Shown piece by piece: positions 1-12,588 of a DNA stretch of 64,000 nt (its first letter is position 1; every line of letters starts with the position of its first letter). This DNA comes from Lithospermum erythrorhizon (Eukaryota; Streptophyta; Magnoliopsida; Boraginales; Boraginaceae): contig JADFUC010001079.1 in the NCBI GenBank assembly GCA_019722365.1, positions 1 to 64,000 on the forward strand, given 5' to 3'. Below the pieces are notes generated by a model. The model saw nothing but the letters and a program-made list of their open reading frames with translations. It was not told the origin of the DNA and searched no databases. Made by a program: the position numbers and the translations under genes.

Positions 1-312
1 CCAGTTACGTATTGCTGTATTTCCTTAAAACCTTAGCTCATGGGCAGTCATTTTCAGACTGTGATACGCACGATTATCTCGTTGTACTTTGCTGCACATT
101 TATTTTGGGATATGTCAGGTATATATATATATGGGTCAGTCATTTCGATATCACCGATGGATTGGTAAATTTTTAAAACTGCTTTGATTTGGGAAACTTA
201 ATCAGATCACATTTTTGGATGAAACGAATTGTTTTAAACCGAAATGGCCCATCTGTCAGCGATCAAGTTCTGATTTCAACGACTCACCTCGCACGAATTC
301 TGGCGGGTCTTA
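1..312 (+). repeat. Possible 3' end of a chromovirus-type LTR (partial, window edge)
   Basis: This AT-rich stretch ends in GGGTCTTACA at about 303-312, which resembles the GTCGTTACA terminus of the better defined solo LTR at 6289. No primer-binding site follows, so if it is an LTR it is a solo or truncated copy in plus orientation. The match is short and the assignment is weak. No gene is visible. Confidence 0.25.
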
Positions 313-3300
313 CAATTATTATCAATCGATTAAACACAAAGAAACTTTTGTTTTAATCAATTATTTAACTTATTCCGTAGCGAAATCTAACTAGCTCCCA
401 TCGAATCCTTTTCAATGCTCGCCTCTTCATTGCCTCGTGAAAACCAAACTTGTTTGAATCACTGGGAAGCATCTCATTCCCAGATGCATGCTTAAATCCA
501 TACGGATCCTTTAAGCTTCAGCATGAATTTTAGGTCATTTCCCAGACGTGTAAAGCAAAAGGATAGTGATTATAATCACATCCTTTATTGAAATACTACT
601 TACAAGAAGTCTTTACATTCATCTTCCGAACCAAGGAATCATTGACGACTAAGATTATCCTAACATAGTCAGCGCACTACTACGATCAAACGGGTTTCAA
701 CCACTTCTCGGATTCTATCGCAGGCTTTACAACAACTCAAAAAGTTAAAACACATCTGCTTTTATTAAATGCACATTCTTTTAATATCAACAAAACAAAT
801 TGACCGTCAAGTCAGAATACCGAGTTCAGCTTCCTTTTAGTTTACCTATCAAGCATACTAGACTAATCCTATTATCAAATTCATGGCTAATAGCCTTCAT
901 ATGGTACAAATGTCCATAATGCTACTATCATATTCACATAGCTACATCAACAACCGATCCATTCCATGTAACTATAATTACTCTATTCCCTAAAGTTGGC
1001 CAATGTTTATTCCAAATCAAGGTGAATACCTTTTAGTAAACTCACACCCAATCACGGAATCATGCTACGCCATAGTCAAGGTGCACAACACATGACCTTG
1101 ACGCTACAGAATCATATTACTATGTAATAGATTTCAAATCCACTCTCATTAATGCGAGGCCCTTTACTAATGGGATTGTAATTTAACGAAGAATGCCTTG
1201 TCAATAAGAGAATATGTCTATTTATAGTAATTTAATCTATTATAGATTAATCACTCCTCGAGCTTCATGACATCTAAACTTAACAAGCAAATGTCATGCA
1301 AGCTCACATATATAATGTGACCGGACATAGCACGTACACATATATGTAAATGACTCACAAATGCATGTGCTAATCTAATCACTACTATACCCTTCAAGGT
1401 TGTAGGAAGATTTCTTCATTATTTAGTGTATAAGCTTCATTTATGCAAATACGCCCCACTAACCTTTAAGGAACTCATGTTCTTCTATCACTTGATTCTT
1501 ATTGATTTTCATCAAGTATCAAAGTGAGGAATTTAACTCCATTATACTCAATCTTAAGTTTGCAACTTTAGATTCTAGTAGTATAGAAACTTTCTTTTAT
1601 ATTCTCGCTGAGACGGGAGCTCCACACAATGTCAGCATCCATCATCGCGATCATTACTTAGGAACATTCTTGATAATTTGCTTAGACTCACATGTTTCAA
1701 CTGTGAATAAATAATAAGAAAGCTTTTGAAATGAACATGCAGCATAGTCAACCAACGAATATGTTTAATCTTGGTTTCTCAACCAAATGAATGATTAAAC
1801 GCTCATTCATGACTCCATTGCTCATTTAATGAGAATACATTTATTACTCGGCGATTCACCATCCGTAAAGTACTATAGAATGGGCTCTTACTCCCGATGA
1901 ATCACCATCCGTAAGATAAAATGTAGCTTTATACTCAACCCATGGATTCACATTTATTTCATTTAAAATGACCTCAAGTCATTTATTGGAGTATTATTGA
2001 TTCATATTGTCATTTGTATCATCGCATTTAGCTTTAAATGCATCAGAGTGGATACTCCTTGATATAATCGGCGGTTCTTAATACTGATCGGGTATCTCCT
2101 AATGAGCCACTTGAACGCATTCAAGTCACATATTTATTTCCATTATTTGTACTTCATAATCTAAGATCTATACGCACAATAAATTGCAACATTATAGTGG
2201 ATGGAAATAAATACCACCTTTCCTTCGGTTATGTACAAATGACTTAATATCAACTTTGATCTCGAGTTAAATTACGCTACTACAAAATTTATTAATACTA
2301 ACTTATCCTATACGAGACGCTTCAAAGTTTGTTTATCAAACACAACTTTGAGTTGTCTCACAAATAATATGAATAAATTAATTTAAAGCGTAGGTAAAGA
2401 ACTTTAATATGTGAAATTATCTCATTCCTTTGTGTTTCAAATTAATGCTAAACACAATCCTTACTAGACACCAACTAACGACACATCTAAGCCAATGAAA
2501 TTATCTCGTATATGAAATCAAAGATTCATCCATTTGTGTTTTAACTTCATTAAACACAATTCCTAATTACGTGATCTTTAACAAGTAATGCTTTAAGATT
2601 AGAATGATGTCTCATTCTTCGGATGATATACTACTTATATCGATGATACTTCTGACTCAGAACTTGATAGTATTCATATGGTCCTTTCCATACCCTTATC
2701 AATTCTAATGTATCATTTAATGACTCAAATCTTTAATTAACTTGTATGTAAACATACAAACTTAATTTAGACTAGTGAACCTCCCACTAAGTCTAGTAAG
2801 AGTCGAATTTAGTTCATCTTTCAAGATTATACTAAGTCTTGTCTGTCATTATCCAAAAATATTATTCAATCGCTTGTTGTTCAAGTGTGTCCTTTAAAGT
2901 AGAGTAGTAATGTTTCCTTTAATCTAATCACCTGATATGGAAACGCCATGTCAAATATGACATTCATTTCTACTCATACAAATCCAAAGAAATAGTTTAG
3001 AATCCCAACCACCTTCATGGAGGATTTAAAAGTGTGTGCTCTTATAATGTAGTCGCCTATCATTACACAAGAGCTCGATAACTTTCTTTGTATCCTGTCT
3101 TCTAGCTATTGCCATACTTGGCTCATATCCATGATTAAATCATGTGAGTCAAAACTAGTATTCTAGACACTGGTAGCCTAGCCAAGACATTACAGCTTTG
3201 ACAACAAAATTATTTGAGAGATACGAGGTTTTCACCAAATCTCTTTCAATTCCTAAATGTTACTTAAAAATCCTTCTTTCTATGCTTAAGTTTGGAAAAC

Positions 3301-3850
3301 AACGGCGAATAAATAACTTCAACTTATAGTTCCATGTTCACTCATCCGCATGCTGACGCGAGAACCTAATAGATAACTTTGCTTATTTGTCATATTATCA
3401 TGCTTTTGTTTCATCACAATTCACGAACCATGCTCATCATGTTAAAGAAACTAAATACCAATCACATGTCCCAAATGTACATACACCACATTCAAGATCA
3501 TTCAATAGTTTTCAATCGAAAGCTATAAAAAGAGATCAAACTATTTATTATTTATGTTTGCTTAGGCTAAGAGACAATATGACATATCAAGTTCATAGCA
3601 TCATCACCTTTGATCAATCAAAAATTAATTATCCTTCAATCATATCACGCGATTTTGTTCACTTGAACCAAAGTTCATGCAACGTATCAAAATGATTGAA
3701 CCAAGTCTTAAATGCCTGGTATTTAAGGTTTATCCTCTATTAGCATACAACCGATCGCAATGGTCAGTTAAGATCACAGAATACTTGTTTCAAATGTCAT
3801 TCGGATTTCTCTTTAACTTATTTTATTTCACATTATAAAGTCATGCATTT
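313..3850. other. AT-rich non-coding repeat interior, no gene found
   Basis: About 3.5 kb with no convincing coding region. The open frames near 1502 and 3387 show no recognisable domain. A short direct repeat (ATTCACCATCCGTAA) occurs near 1854 and 1904. The stretch is most simply read as the interior of the minus-strand large element whose 5' LTR lies at 8532-9540, continuing to the right of the nested solo LTR. I saw no reverse transcriptase or integrase motifs, which suggests a large non-autonomous (LARD-like) element or one too decayed to recognise. Confidence 0.4.
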
Positions 3851-6289
3851 TGAAATAACCTGCTCCTTACCAATAATATTATGTTGGATAGTATATAAGT
3901 CTCTCGGTGAGATTTCGTGAAATTAAAATTTCGGCCGAGTAAATGAGAATTCAACAAATCGGTCGGTCAAAGCGGTATATTTCTGCCTATGGTTCGAGAT
4001 AGTATAAATACTTTTGGAATAATATCGATATATCGAGACGAGTATGTATTTAGTAGTGAATATATGCCTGGGAATAACACAATGAAAATCGTTCATGGAG
4101 ATTTGGGCGTAAATTAATCAAACCAAACGAATCTCTAAATTTCTTCCTCTAAATATTCACCTACCACCACTATCTCCATCCTCATCCAAAACCTTCTTAT
4201 TTCCATGGCCGAAATGCTCTCTCTCTCCATTTCCCCTCAAATTTTTCCATTTCTTTCATCGATCACGCCTAAATTCAAGCAACAAAGCCAAGGGATTTTC
4301 TTCTCCCTCATCATCCTCATCATATCTAGTAAGAGACAAATCTTTTGAGATATTTCTTGATTTTAAAGAGTTGACTTTTATGGATTTTTTGTTGACTTTA
4401 GATCTTGGAATTTATTATGGCATAAAATGTGTTATCTCGAGTATCGTATGTGATTAAAGGTGATTTTGAGTGATTATCGTTGTCAAAGTGTAAGTCGGCG
4501 GTTGACTTTATTGACTTTTCTTAAATTTAACTTTAAATTGTAATACGAGGTTGTAGACTTTAATATAGTTGTTTTCAGTATAGAATTATTGGTTTGATAT
4601 GGATAGTAGACGTGTCGAGAAAGTCTGGGGAAAATTCTATAGCATTTTAGCCGCTTGAATCGAGGTCAGATGAATGGATTAATTAGTCATTAATCGATCA
4701 TTGGATTGATTGGGAATGCCATGAAGCGTTATCGTTGGGCTAATAAGGCGATGGCCGAATATCGGAGATTTTACGAAGCTTGGCGACAATGGGCTATTGG
4801 AATATTAAAAGTGTATACCAATCTGGGGATAGACGACAAGTATGGTTAAAATTTGAATCAAGTGACGGTATAACACTCGGGTTTATATAGATGCTACAGG
4901 TTATTCTACAAAATTTGTTATAATGTATACTTTCCTTGAATAGGAGTCGAGTTCTGATCTAGCACGAGGACCGCTTGTGAGTCATTATTATCGCTGGGTT
5001 TCGAAAGTGAAGACAAATTCACGATTGGGACCTTCATATATATTATTATGTCAGAGTATATTACAAGGATATCTCGGGGATTATTCTCGATATGTGTATC
5101 GTGTGATTATGATCATACTATGTGTAAACTTTTATTTATGATTCATATGATGAAATAATTGAGATTTTGGGTTATATTACGAGATAATTGAGATTATGAT
5201 TCATATCATGATATTAGTGATTATGATTTATAATACGGGATAAAGGCAATATGATTCATGTTACGAGATTTCAGGTGGCTAGCTGGGTCATACAAGGCCG
5301 TGGTCCCCGAATGCTGCTTGGATTGCTTTGTGTGTTACTTCATGAGTCGGTAAGCACCTGATCGGGAGGTTCGGGGCACAAAGATATCAAGGGTCGCTCT
5401 GATTCGGGAGTGCTCAAAGCGAGCATGCACATCGAGGCCAGAATGGGTCGGAGGACGGAGTGAGGCCACATCCGACATGCTGAGGCGGATTCTCATACGT
5501 GGTATTATTTGAGGCGGACTTTCATACGTGTATTATTTGGAGGCGGAATCCTCATGTGTGTATTATTTGAGGCGATTCCTCACAGGTATTATTTGGAGGC
5601 GGATTCTCATGTGCGTATTACTGAGTGATTCTCATTCGATGTCTTTGTGTGCCGAAATCAAGCTTCCTTGAATGAATATGCTTATTTATGATTATAAGCT
5701 CACAGAGCAGTATTACGAATAACGTAGACAAGAGATTCTATGCACAAGTGATCAAGTTATTCATCATACTCATTGATGTATAAGCATAGTTATTTATATA
5801 AGTATGAATATGTATACGCTGGGATCAAGCCTGTGGTATTTCATGATTCACTCAATTTTAATAGCCGACTTTTCTACGGGCGGGCGCTTTTAAGTCTGTG
5901 TTCAAGAGGTCGACGCCGAGGCTGTCGTAGGTCGCACAAGATCGAGATGAAAGTGCGGTAGCATAGGAATTCCTCATCGCACATTTCCTTTTCATTACGA
6001 TTTGTATATCGTTGACTCGGGCATTGTACTCAACAGGGTCCGGGTTGTCTTACTTTTCTATGTCAGATTTGGATTCACGCGTATCTTTGAGTTGTATAAT
6101 TACAATTTGTATTATGTTGTTCGCTATTTTATTGTATATGTTGTTAGTTCACCACTACTTTGACAAAAGTATATTTTTATTATTATTAATGTCAAATGAA
6201 GTCTTTTTATGTTGTCATCCATCGACGCGACTCTGTACGTGTCATATTTACCTTAACTCTATGGCGTCGAATTGGGCGTGGTCGTTACA
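3851..6289 (+). mobile_element. Solo LTR of a Ty3/gypsy chromovirus-type element with target duplication
   Basis: The segment begins TGAAATAACC and ends GTCGTTACA. It is flanked by the identical 5-bp direct repeat CATTT at 3846-3850 and 6290-6294, as expected of a target site duplication. There is no internal region and no second LTR, so it is a solo LTR of about 2.44 kb. Its sequence is recognisably the reverse complement of the LTRs of the full element at 23872-33773: a shared block near 3880-3960, a shared block near 4340-4420, and a subrepeat array at 5480-5635. It therefore belongs to the same or a sister family but lies in the opposite orientation. The likely origin is unequal recombination between the two LTRs of a full copy. 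Confidence 0.85.
5480..5635 (+). repeat. Short tandem subrepeats inside the solo LTR
   Basis: Five degenerate copies of a roughly 30-36 bp unit built around GTATTATTTGGAGGCGGATTC. The reverse complement of this motif forms the arrays at 24541-24705 and 31890-32095 in the LTRs of the full-length element. Confidence 0.75.
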
Positions 6290-6294
6290 CATTT

Positions 6295-8517
6295 AGTTTG
6301 CCCAATGAATGGTGAATAAAATAGGTAAACTTAATATGCCAAACATAATAGGAGATATGCAATTAAAATAAACAGCCGTAGCTTCAAAACAATCCATACG
6401 TGATGTATAAAATGAATTGTAAATATAATACCCGTATTTCAAATCTCACAAAATGTAAGTATCAAGATCCACTATACTGGATTCAAACGCAACACCGCAT
6501 ACATTTTGAATCAAGTATAATAGTCGGTTATCAACCAATTACGTAAAGTAATACGCAAGTGCACTGTTGCTCCATATTATGCCTGTGATTCAAACGGCAA
6601 CACGCATACATTTCAATCCGCACAATAGTAGGTTTCAACCACCACGAAACTACATAACTCTTGTGTCACTAGTATACCATACAGATGCCACTCCCGACTT
6701 TGTATTCGACAAACCGTTAAGCATACCAATTAAAACCAAAGAAGTTACTGAGCGACCATCCTGAAGCCCACAACGTTAGTTGGAAATCACTCAACACGAT
6801 CCATCACATATCAGTGCAAAACCTGCTCACACTCGCCATTACAGTAGCCCAGATACGAACCGATTTCACAACTTTAAAATTGGCTCGACACGTTGCTTAA
6901 ATTTTAATTAAGTAGACACGTTATTTAACTTTATTTAACCACGATGATAAAGACATATAAAGAACATGCACAACATAAAAATAAATAAATAACACACATT
7001 TAGAGATATAGATATGACCCTAGGACCTATTACATCACTTAACAAGTGAAATGCTAATAAGTCCTATTACAACACTTTAGAAGCGCAAGTCTTCAGATTC
7101 TTCAAATTCTTCAAAACCTCGAAGTCTCCAAAGGCCGTCTTTAGAAATAAGCATTAATGCCACCACAAAGCATACTACTACTTAACTCAATCTAGACAAG
7201 ACGCTAAAGCTTGTGGGTAAATGAATACAAGAATAAAAGAAATATGACTCAACATGTCAAGTATAACATTTCTATTTACAGATCAGAATAAATAAATTAA
7301 CTGGTCATATATAAATACTTCCTTTCCATTCCATAACAATATATATGGGCAAAATATTAAAAAACAAATAAATGCAATTTAATTTCATATATATTAAAAT
7401 GAAATGAGAGTTAATGTGTTCATAATCGACTAATTAATTACCTATTATTTGCCAATTAATTATCAATTAATGTAAATTTTGAATTTGAATATATTCACAC
7501 ATGATTAATGATAATTATTACAATAATTATCAGCCACTTAAATCATGGAATAATTACTTACAAGTAATTAACTCCAAAATTTAAAAGTTATCATGAAAAT
7601 ATTTTCAAAAATTATCAATTAATGAAAATAATTTTGAAAGGGAAATATAAATCAAATTTAATGTCATTCAAGATATATATATTCAATCATCTTAATGACA
7701 AAATTTATGATTTAACATTTAAAACCGAAATTAATAATTACCAATAAATTTTAAAACCAAAAATAATTACATAAAATACATTGGTTTTCTATAACGGGAT
7801 TTACTCTAACTTCAACGACCAAACCGCCGGCCTCGGCCATCTCCAAGATACACACGCTACCGGCCGATGCAATAGTACTGCCGATGAGCTACGCCCGTGT
7901 GGCCGAACGGCTCAGCCACCGAACGCCGCCTGCGAGGTCAGTCTCGCAGCCGGCGACCGATTTTAATTCATTTCGCTGCATTAATCAGACCTTTGTAAAA
8001 ATGATTTGAAATCTCTAAAAATCAAAAAAATTCTAGGATTGGATTTGAACATCAATAATACTGTTATCAACATGCCTAATTGGAATTTCATCAAAACACT
8101 TCTAGTTTTTCGATTAAACTTAAAACAATTCAGAATTCAACAAATTTTTCTTTGAGTACTTAAAATTTACAAAATTCTGAAAAAATCTGCTATGAACTCA
8201 AAGGGTCAGGAATACAGATTTAATTTCGTAATTTTCTCAAATTTCTAATACTGTGAAAATCGAAAATGATTCTACCAAATTAAAAATGCAAATTAATCAA
8301 TTTAATCTTCAATTCACGGAACAATTAAATAAACATCAAATCATCAAAATTACTACATTAAAATGATTATTTTAGCCGTGTGAAATATATATAAATGGGT
8401 TGATTTTTTCATATTATATATTCATCAATCAATATATAAATCTATTTAAATAATCAAATTAACTAACAACTATGTCAACACACAATCAAATTAGATAAAA
8501 TACATCAAACTTGAGTA
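6295..8517. other. AT-rich non-coding repeat interior, continuation
   Basis: This continues the sequence interrupted by the solo LTR at 3851-6289. It is very AT-rich at 6880-7780 and 7980-8510. A distinct GC-rich patch of about 170 bp sits at 7798-7966. One open frame covers the patch but shows no known domain. The stretch is probably the leader region of the minus-strand element whose primer-binding site lies at 8518-8530. Confidence 0.4.
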
Positions 8518-8530
8518 GGCTCTGAGGCCA
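8518..8530 (-). promoter_or_regulatory. Primer-binding site of a minus-strand LTR element
   Basis: Read on the minus strand the sequence is TGGCCTCAGAGCC, two bases away from the plant initiator-Met tRNA primer site TGGTATCAGAGCC. It lies one base outside the TGTTAG terminus of the LTR at 8532, the expected place for a minus-oriented element whose interior extends to lower coordinates. Confidence 0.6.
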
Positions 8531-8531
8531 C

Positions 8532-9540
8532 TGTTAGAATCTAGTATGAATTATATTTGTGATTAAACACCAATTCATACATCCCGGATCCTCAAAATAA
8601 TGTATATTAATCTAAAATACATAAATTACAATTATGAATAAAAGAGTTCTTACATTCTGCAATGAAGACCTAAATGGAATCTCAAACTCTCAAGAAGATG
8701 CCTCAATGAAAGCCCTGAGAAACCTCTCCAATCAAGCTGTCTAACACCAAAAACGACGCCCCCTCTAGATCAGACACCGCAGGAATCGAACCCGCACTGA
8801 ATCCTGCTAGAAGTCACAGGAACAAACGGAAGAGAAATCTCTTCCATTTCTTCGAGAGGGTGGGCTTAGTTTTCTCAAAGTGGAGGGGCAAAAGGTTTTT
8901 CATGAAATGAAAACCCTTGTCTTTCCTTTCTTTTAAATATCGCTTTTGCCACTTCCACCGTTGCTGTTGCTAAGAAATTCAGCTTAACTCGTTAACTTAA
9001 TTAGACCACTATAGCTTCCAATCAAATAATGAGTTACTAGTGAGTTGTTCCATTTTAATTAACTTAACAGTCAATTAAAATACTAACGAACAATTATCGA
9101 ATAACTTATCGCTATTCATCAATTTCATCAAGCTTCATCGACAAACTCGAAAAGTTTAACCAATCGATGCTCATCAATATATATTTATCAAATATATAAA
9201 TATCGAGAGAGATACATTTCAATATACAAGTCTTCTGCTTAATTTCACGCATTTAAATATAATTCAATTATCACCGTATAAAGGTGGATCTTCTGTGCTC
9301 GTGATAATAGTAAGTTGTATAATAATAATAATCGACCAATTACTATTGTAACGATTAATGAGTAAGACTAAATCGCCATAACCCTTAAATTATCAGCGAG
9401 AACCCAAACTAGTAATATACAATTACTAAGGTGAACACTAAGTTCCGTAATCACATTTAACCAACCCGTAAATGAATCAAGTACACAATTGTCGCAACGG
9501 GCATAATAAAAGCGGAATCACTTTCATTGATTTCCCAACA
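8532..9540 (-). mobile_element. 5' LTR of a large minus-strand element (copia-like or LARD)
   Basis: A 1,009-bp segment begins TGTTAG and ends CCAACA, giving an imperfect terminal inverted repeat. An initiator-Met-like primer site adjoins its left edge. The LTR interrupts a chromovirus gag relic at 9541, so it inserted later than that element. The partner LTR is not visible to the left, so it probably lies outside the window. The terminal TGTTRG/CYAACA pattern and initiator-Met primer are typical of Ty1/copia elements, but no pol motifs were found in the interior. Confidence 0.6.
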
Positions 9541-10519
9541 TCCGCTCGGGCCATCCTCCTCTGCTGAAATCTCGAACTGGAGGGTCCACTAGTACCAACA
9601 GTCTCCTGTCGTCCCCTCTTTGCCCCGCTGGCTTCAGGCTCAGCCAACTCCATCTCGACCCTCAAAGCAGCATTTTTCAACTCATGAAAATCCAGCGTCA
9701 ATAACGATAGCACGCGGGCGGATCTCCCATCTCATCCCGTCGCACTGGGTAATCTTCCTCGATCTCTGTCAAGGCAGACAAATTAGAAAGAAAGCGACAT
9801 AACTTACCAAATCACCTCGTACTCATAAACAGATCGCCACCTCGAGTCATCGAATCAGTCCCTCTCTAAGTGCGGCTATACGGGTACTCAAGCAATAATT
9901 TCGCTACAAAGTCACGCCAAGACACCGACCCTCTCCCTCTACCGAGATAATCAGAGATTACCCCACCAATCACGAAAGCACTCTCATGCACTCAGAAGCG
10001 GCGAACCCCGACCTACCACCCTCACGCCCATCGTCCAAAATGGTCTCCAAGTTTCTAATGAACTCGACGGGCTTCAATCGCGTACCAACTCCAAAGAACT
10101 TCAAGGATCTCTTTCTGAAACGCCGAAGAGCTTACTGAACTCAACTCTCTCTGGGTTGGGTCGCTATATGCGCATGTACTGTGCCCTTCCAACATGTAAC
10201 TCATCCTCAACAAATAAAGATCAACTGGGATCGTGATACACCGGAACCCCGGGCTGTCTAATACTGACCTCGGCTCTCGCCCACAACTCTATCCGCGTGG
10301 TTTGCCACCTCTCCGGCCCTACCTCCAACACCCCGGTCTACCGCTGGGCACCTCTCGGCACGTCACCCCTACGCATTTCTACCCTACGCATCCTCAATGC
10401 CTATGCAAAACGAAAGAAAATACTTAATTCCAAGAAAAGACTAACCAACACAACTCAAAGAACACACAATGCACATAACCACAATGCACACCACTCAAAC
10501 CTACGCTCGATACTCAAAA
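9541..10519 (-). pseudogene. Chromovirus gag relic (minus)
   Basis: The minus-strand frame near 9541-9713 reads like the C-terminal half of a Ty3/gypsy chromovirus gag: FHELKNAALRVE, then an acidic and basic stretch with KRGRQET and SSRFQQRRM. Further toward the 5' LTR (up to 10519) the frame is broken by stops and shifts. The relic is cut at 9540 by the later LTR insertion, so the zinc knuckle and pol are missing here. The overlapping plus-strand open frames near 10233-10584 are shadows. Identification rests on pattern only. Confidence 0.5.
10505..10516 (-). promoter_or_regulatory. Decayed primer-binding site of the left chromovirus fragment
   Basis: The plus strand reads GCTCGATACTCA just outside the LTR start. 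It matches GCTCTGATACCA, the complement of the initiator-Met primer site, with small indels. The same layout (primer site, AAAAT, then TAACGACC) is seen at 31224-31245 in the full copy. Confidence 0.6.
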
Positions 10520-11335
10520 TTAACGACCCGCCCGTGCCCGCCCCGAGTATATACCGCCCAAATTTAGACACCGAGTCAAATTAATGGCCGACGGATTTAA
10601 TTAATTTACAAACCTAATTGCCTCAAATAAACCCATAAAACAATATACAACGGATAAGAGCAGTTTTATAGAAAAAGGATCCATCATGGTATTTCATAAC
10701 CACACACTTACAACAACATACAACAACCATCATGTACAAAATATCTACAACAACTAGTCTGAAATCCCAAAATATAACAATACAAACAACCGAATACAAT
10801 CCAAAACAACTAGACCAAGGAAAGATCTACTGCCACCCGTCAAGCCACCTAGGCTCTAAGGCACGATCACTCGAACAAGCTCGAAAACGCTACAACACCT
10901 ACAAGTCAACGTGGCACAATGAAAATGTCGCCTATAGCGAATAGGTGTAAGTCGTAGTTTAGTAACACTTATTCAAGAGGACATTAACCCACACTCTCGA
11001 TTAATGTAATTTAAAATCATTAGTTTTACATAGAATAGATGGGTAATTTCAAATATTATGCACGATGGCCATTATATAAAAATCATCCATGCATTCATTG
11101 TCAAAAAGCATAATTTATAGGCTCGTCAACCAAATATAAATATTTCGAATAAAGAACATTCAACAAAGATAATCATGCATTTCACATACATCAACAACTC
11201 CGCACTTATACCATAGTATAAGGCACAACACCGGTAGTACAACCCACACATATATCAACAACTCCTCAACAACTCATGCTATGCTAATCCAACCAACAAG
11301 ACATCCTAAAACAGCATAGGGAAACCAAACATTTA
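10520..11335 (-). mobile_element. Truncated 5' LTR of a chromovirus
   Basis: The segment begins TAACGACCC and aligns by eye with the outer solo LTR: 10600-10790 matches 23690-23871, and 10790-11300 matches 33780-34310. The match breaks near 11330, where the MULE relic begins, so about two thirds of the LTR is missing. It was this copy that showed the match continues uninterrupted across the nested insertion in the second solo LTR. Confidence 0.75.
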
Positions 11336-11339
11336 AAAG

Positions 11340-12588
11340 GGAATAATTGGGCGAGTGAAAAATTATATGTGATCTGGGGCGGAAAATAAAAGCATTGGGA
11401 AACGATCAAAAGGACGGCAGTACATCAAAAAAATTTGGTGCAATTTGCATTACGAGGGAGAGAACATTGGGAGGGCCGGTGGGGTTCAATTATGGAGTGT
11501 GGTCATCATAATCATGCTTTTCCAATTTACGAAGAGGGTCATCCATTAGAAAGTTGATAAAAAAATAAATATACGGAGGCTCACAGGGAAATAAACGTAG
11601 CCTTACGACCAAACAACATTCTTTGGGCAGTTGAGACGTTGAAGAACAAATGTCATCATACAACGCCATGTCATCGCCACAACGCCATCCAAAATGTATT
11701 GATAAGTTCAAACAAGAGAACGCCAAGCGCAGTATCACCGCTGCATATTCTTCAAGTTACTTCATAATAATAATTACTATGTTTCCTTCTCAGAAGGTCA
11801 GCTGACGGATATAACGTTATAGTAATATCTTCTCCCATCCAGTTGCATATAATTTGCTGAGTTCATTTCCATATGTTATTCAAGGAGATTGCACTTACAA
11901 AAATAATTGTTATGGATTACCATTACTTCAAGTTGTGAGTTTTACTTGCACGGAATGAACTTCACCGTCGCTTATAATTTCCTTGAGAATGATAAAGGGA
12001 ATAATTACATATGGGTATTAAACCATGTACATAACCTAATTCAAGAAAAAAGTCTTTTAAATGTTAAATACACTAATCGTGACTATGCTTTCATCAAAGC
12101 CGTGGAAGCGGTGTTCCTCGAGAGTAAACATCATCTATGTAGGAGACATAATGTTAGGAAAAGAGTTCATGAGTAATCTGGTAATAAAGAATTTTCTGAA
12201 AGTTACATGAGAAAGTGGAATTATGCAATATCTACCCTAGAAGTTGTAGTTTGAATGTACCATTGATCAAATATAGAGGAAGAATACAAAGAATCCTACT
12301 CTTGTAGTTGTCATGTAATAATAAAATACGTGGATTAATAAATACTACTCTAGAAGATTATTTATGTATGGATGGATAAGGTCTTCCACTTTGGAACAAA
12401 TACAACAGTATCGAAGTTTGAAAGCATAATAGACGAAGTGGCACCTGGAAGTAGTGAATGCACATTCGACACAGTGTTTGAAAAGGCAAATGAAGTAATG
12501 AAGATACAAATCATCAAGATCAAAGAAAGTATGGAGCAATCAAAGACCGATTTATCCGCCGATATTTGGTGGAATCATTTCTTTTACC
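11340..12588 (+). pseudogene. MULE/FAR1-type transposase relic, N-terminal and catalytic part
   Basis: Several plus-strand frames together follow the order of a Mutator-like (FAR1-related) transposase. HHNHAFPIYEEGHPLE near 11500-11550 matches the end of the FAR1 DNA-binding domain. NLLSSFPYVIQGDCTYKNN near 11850-11910 carries the first catalytic Asp. Then come NFTVAYNFLEND, TNRDYAFIKAVEAVF near 12070-12120 with the second Asp, and HLCRRHNVRK near 12133-12162. HFGTNTT, followed by DTVFEKANEVM and IKIKESMEQSKTDL, covers 12390-12560. Stops and frameshifts separate these blocks, so the gene is dead. The relic is broken at about 12588 by the element at 12594-22424 and resumes at 22425. I see no terminal inverted repeats. 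Confidence 0.75.
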
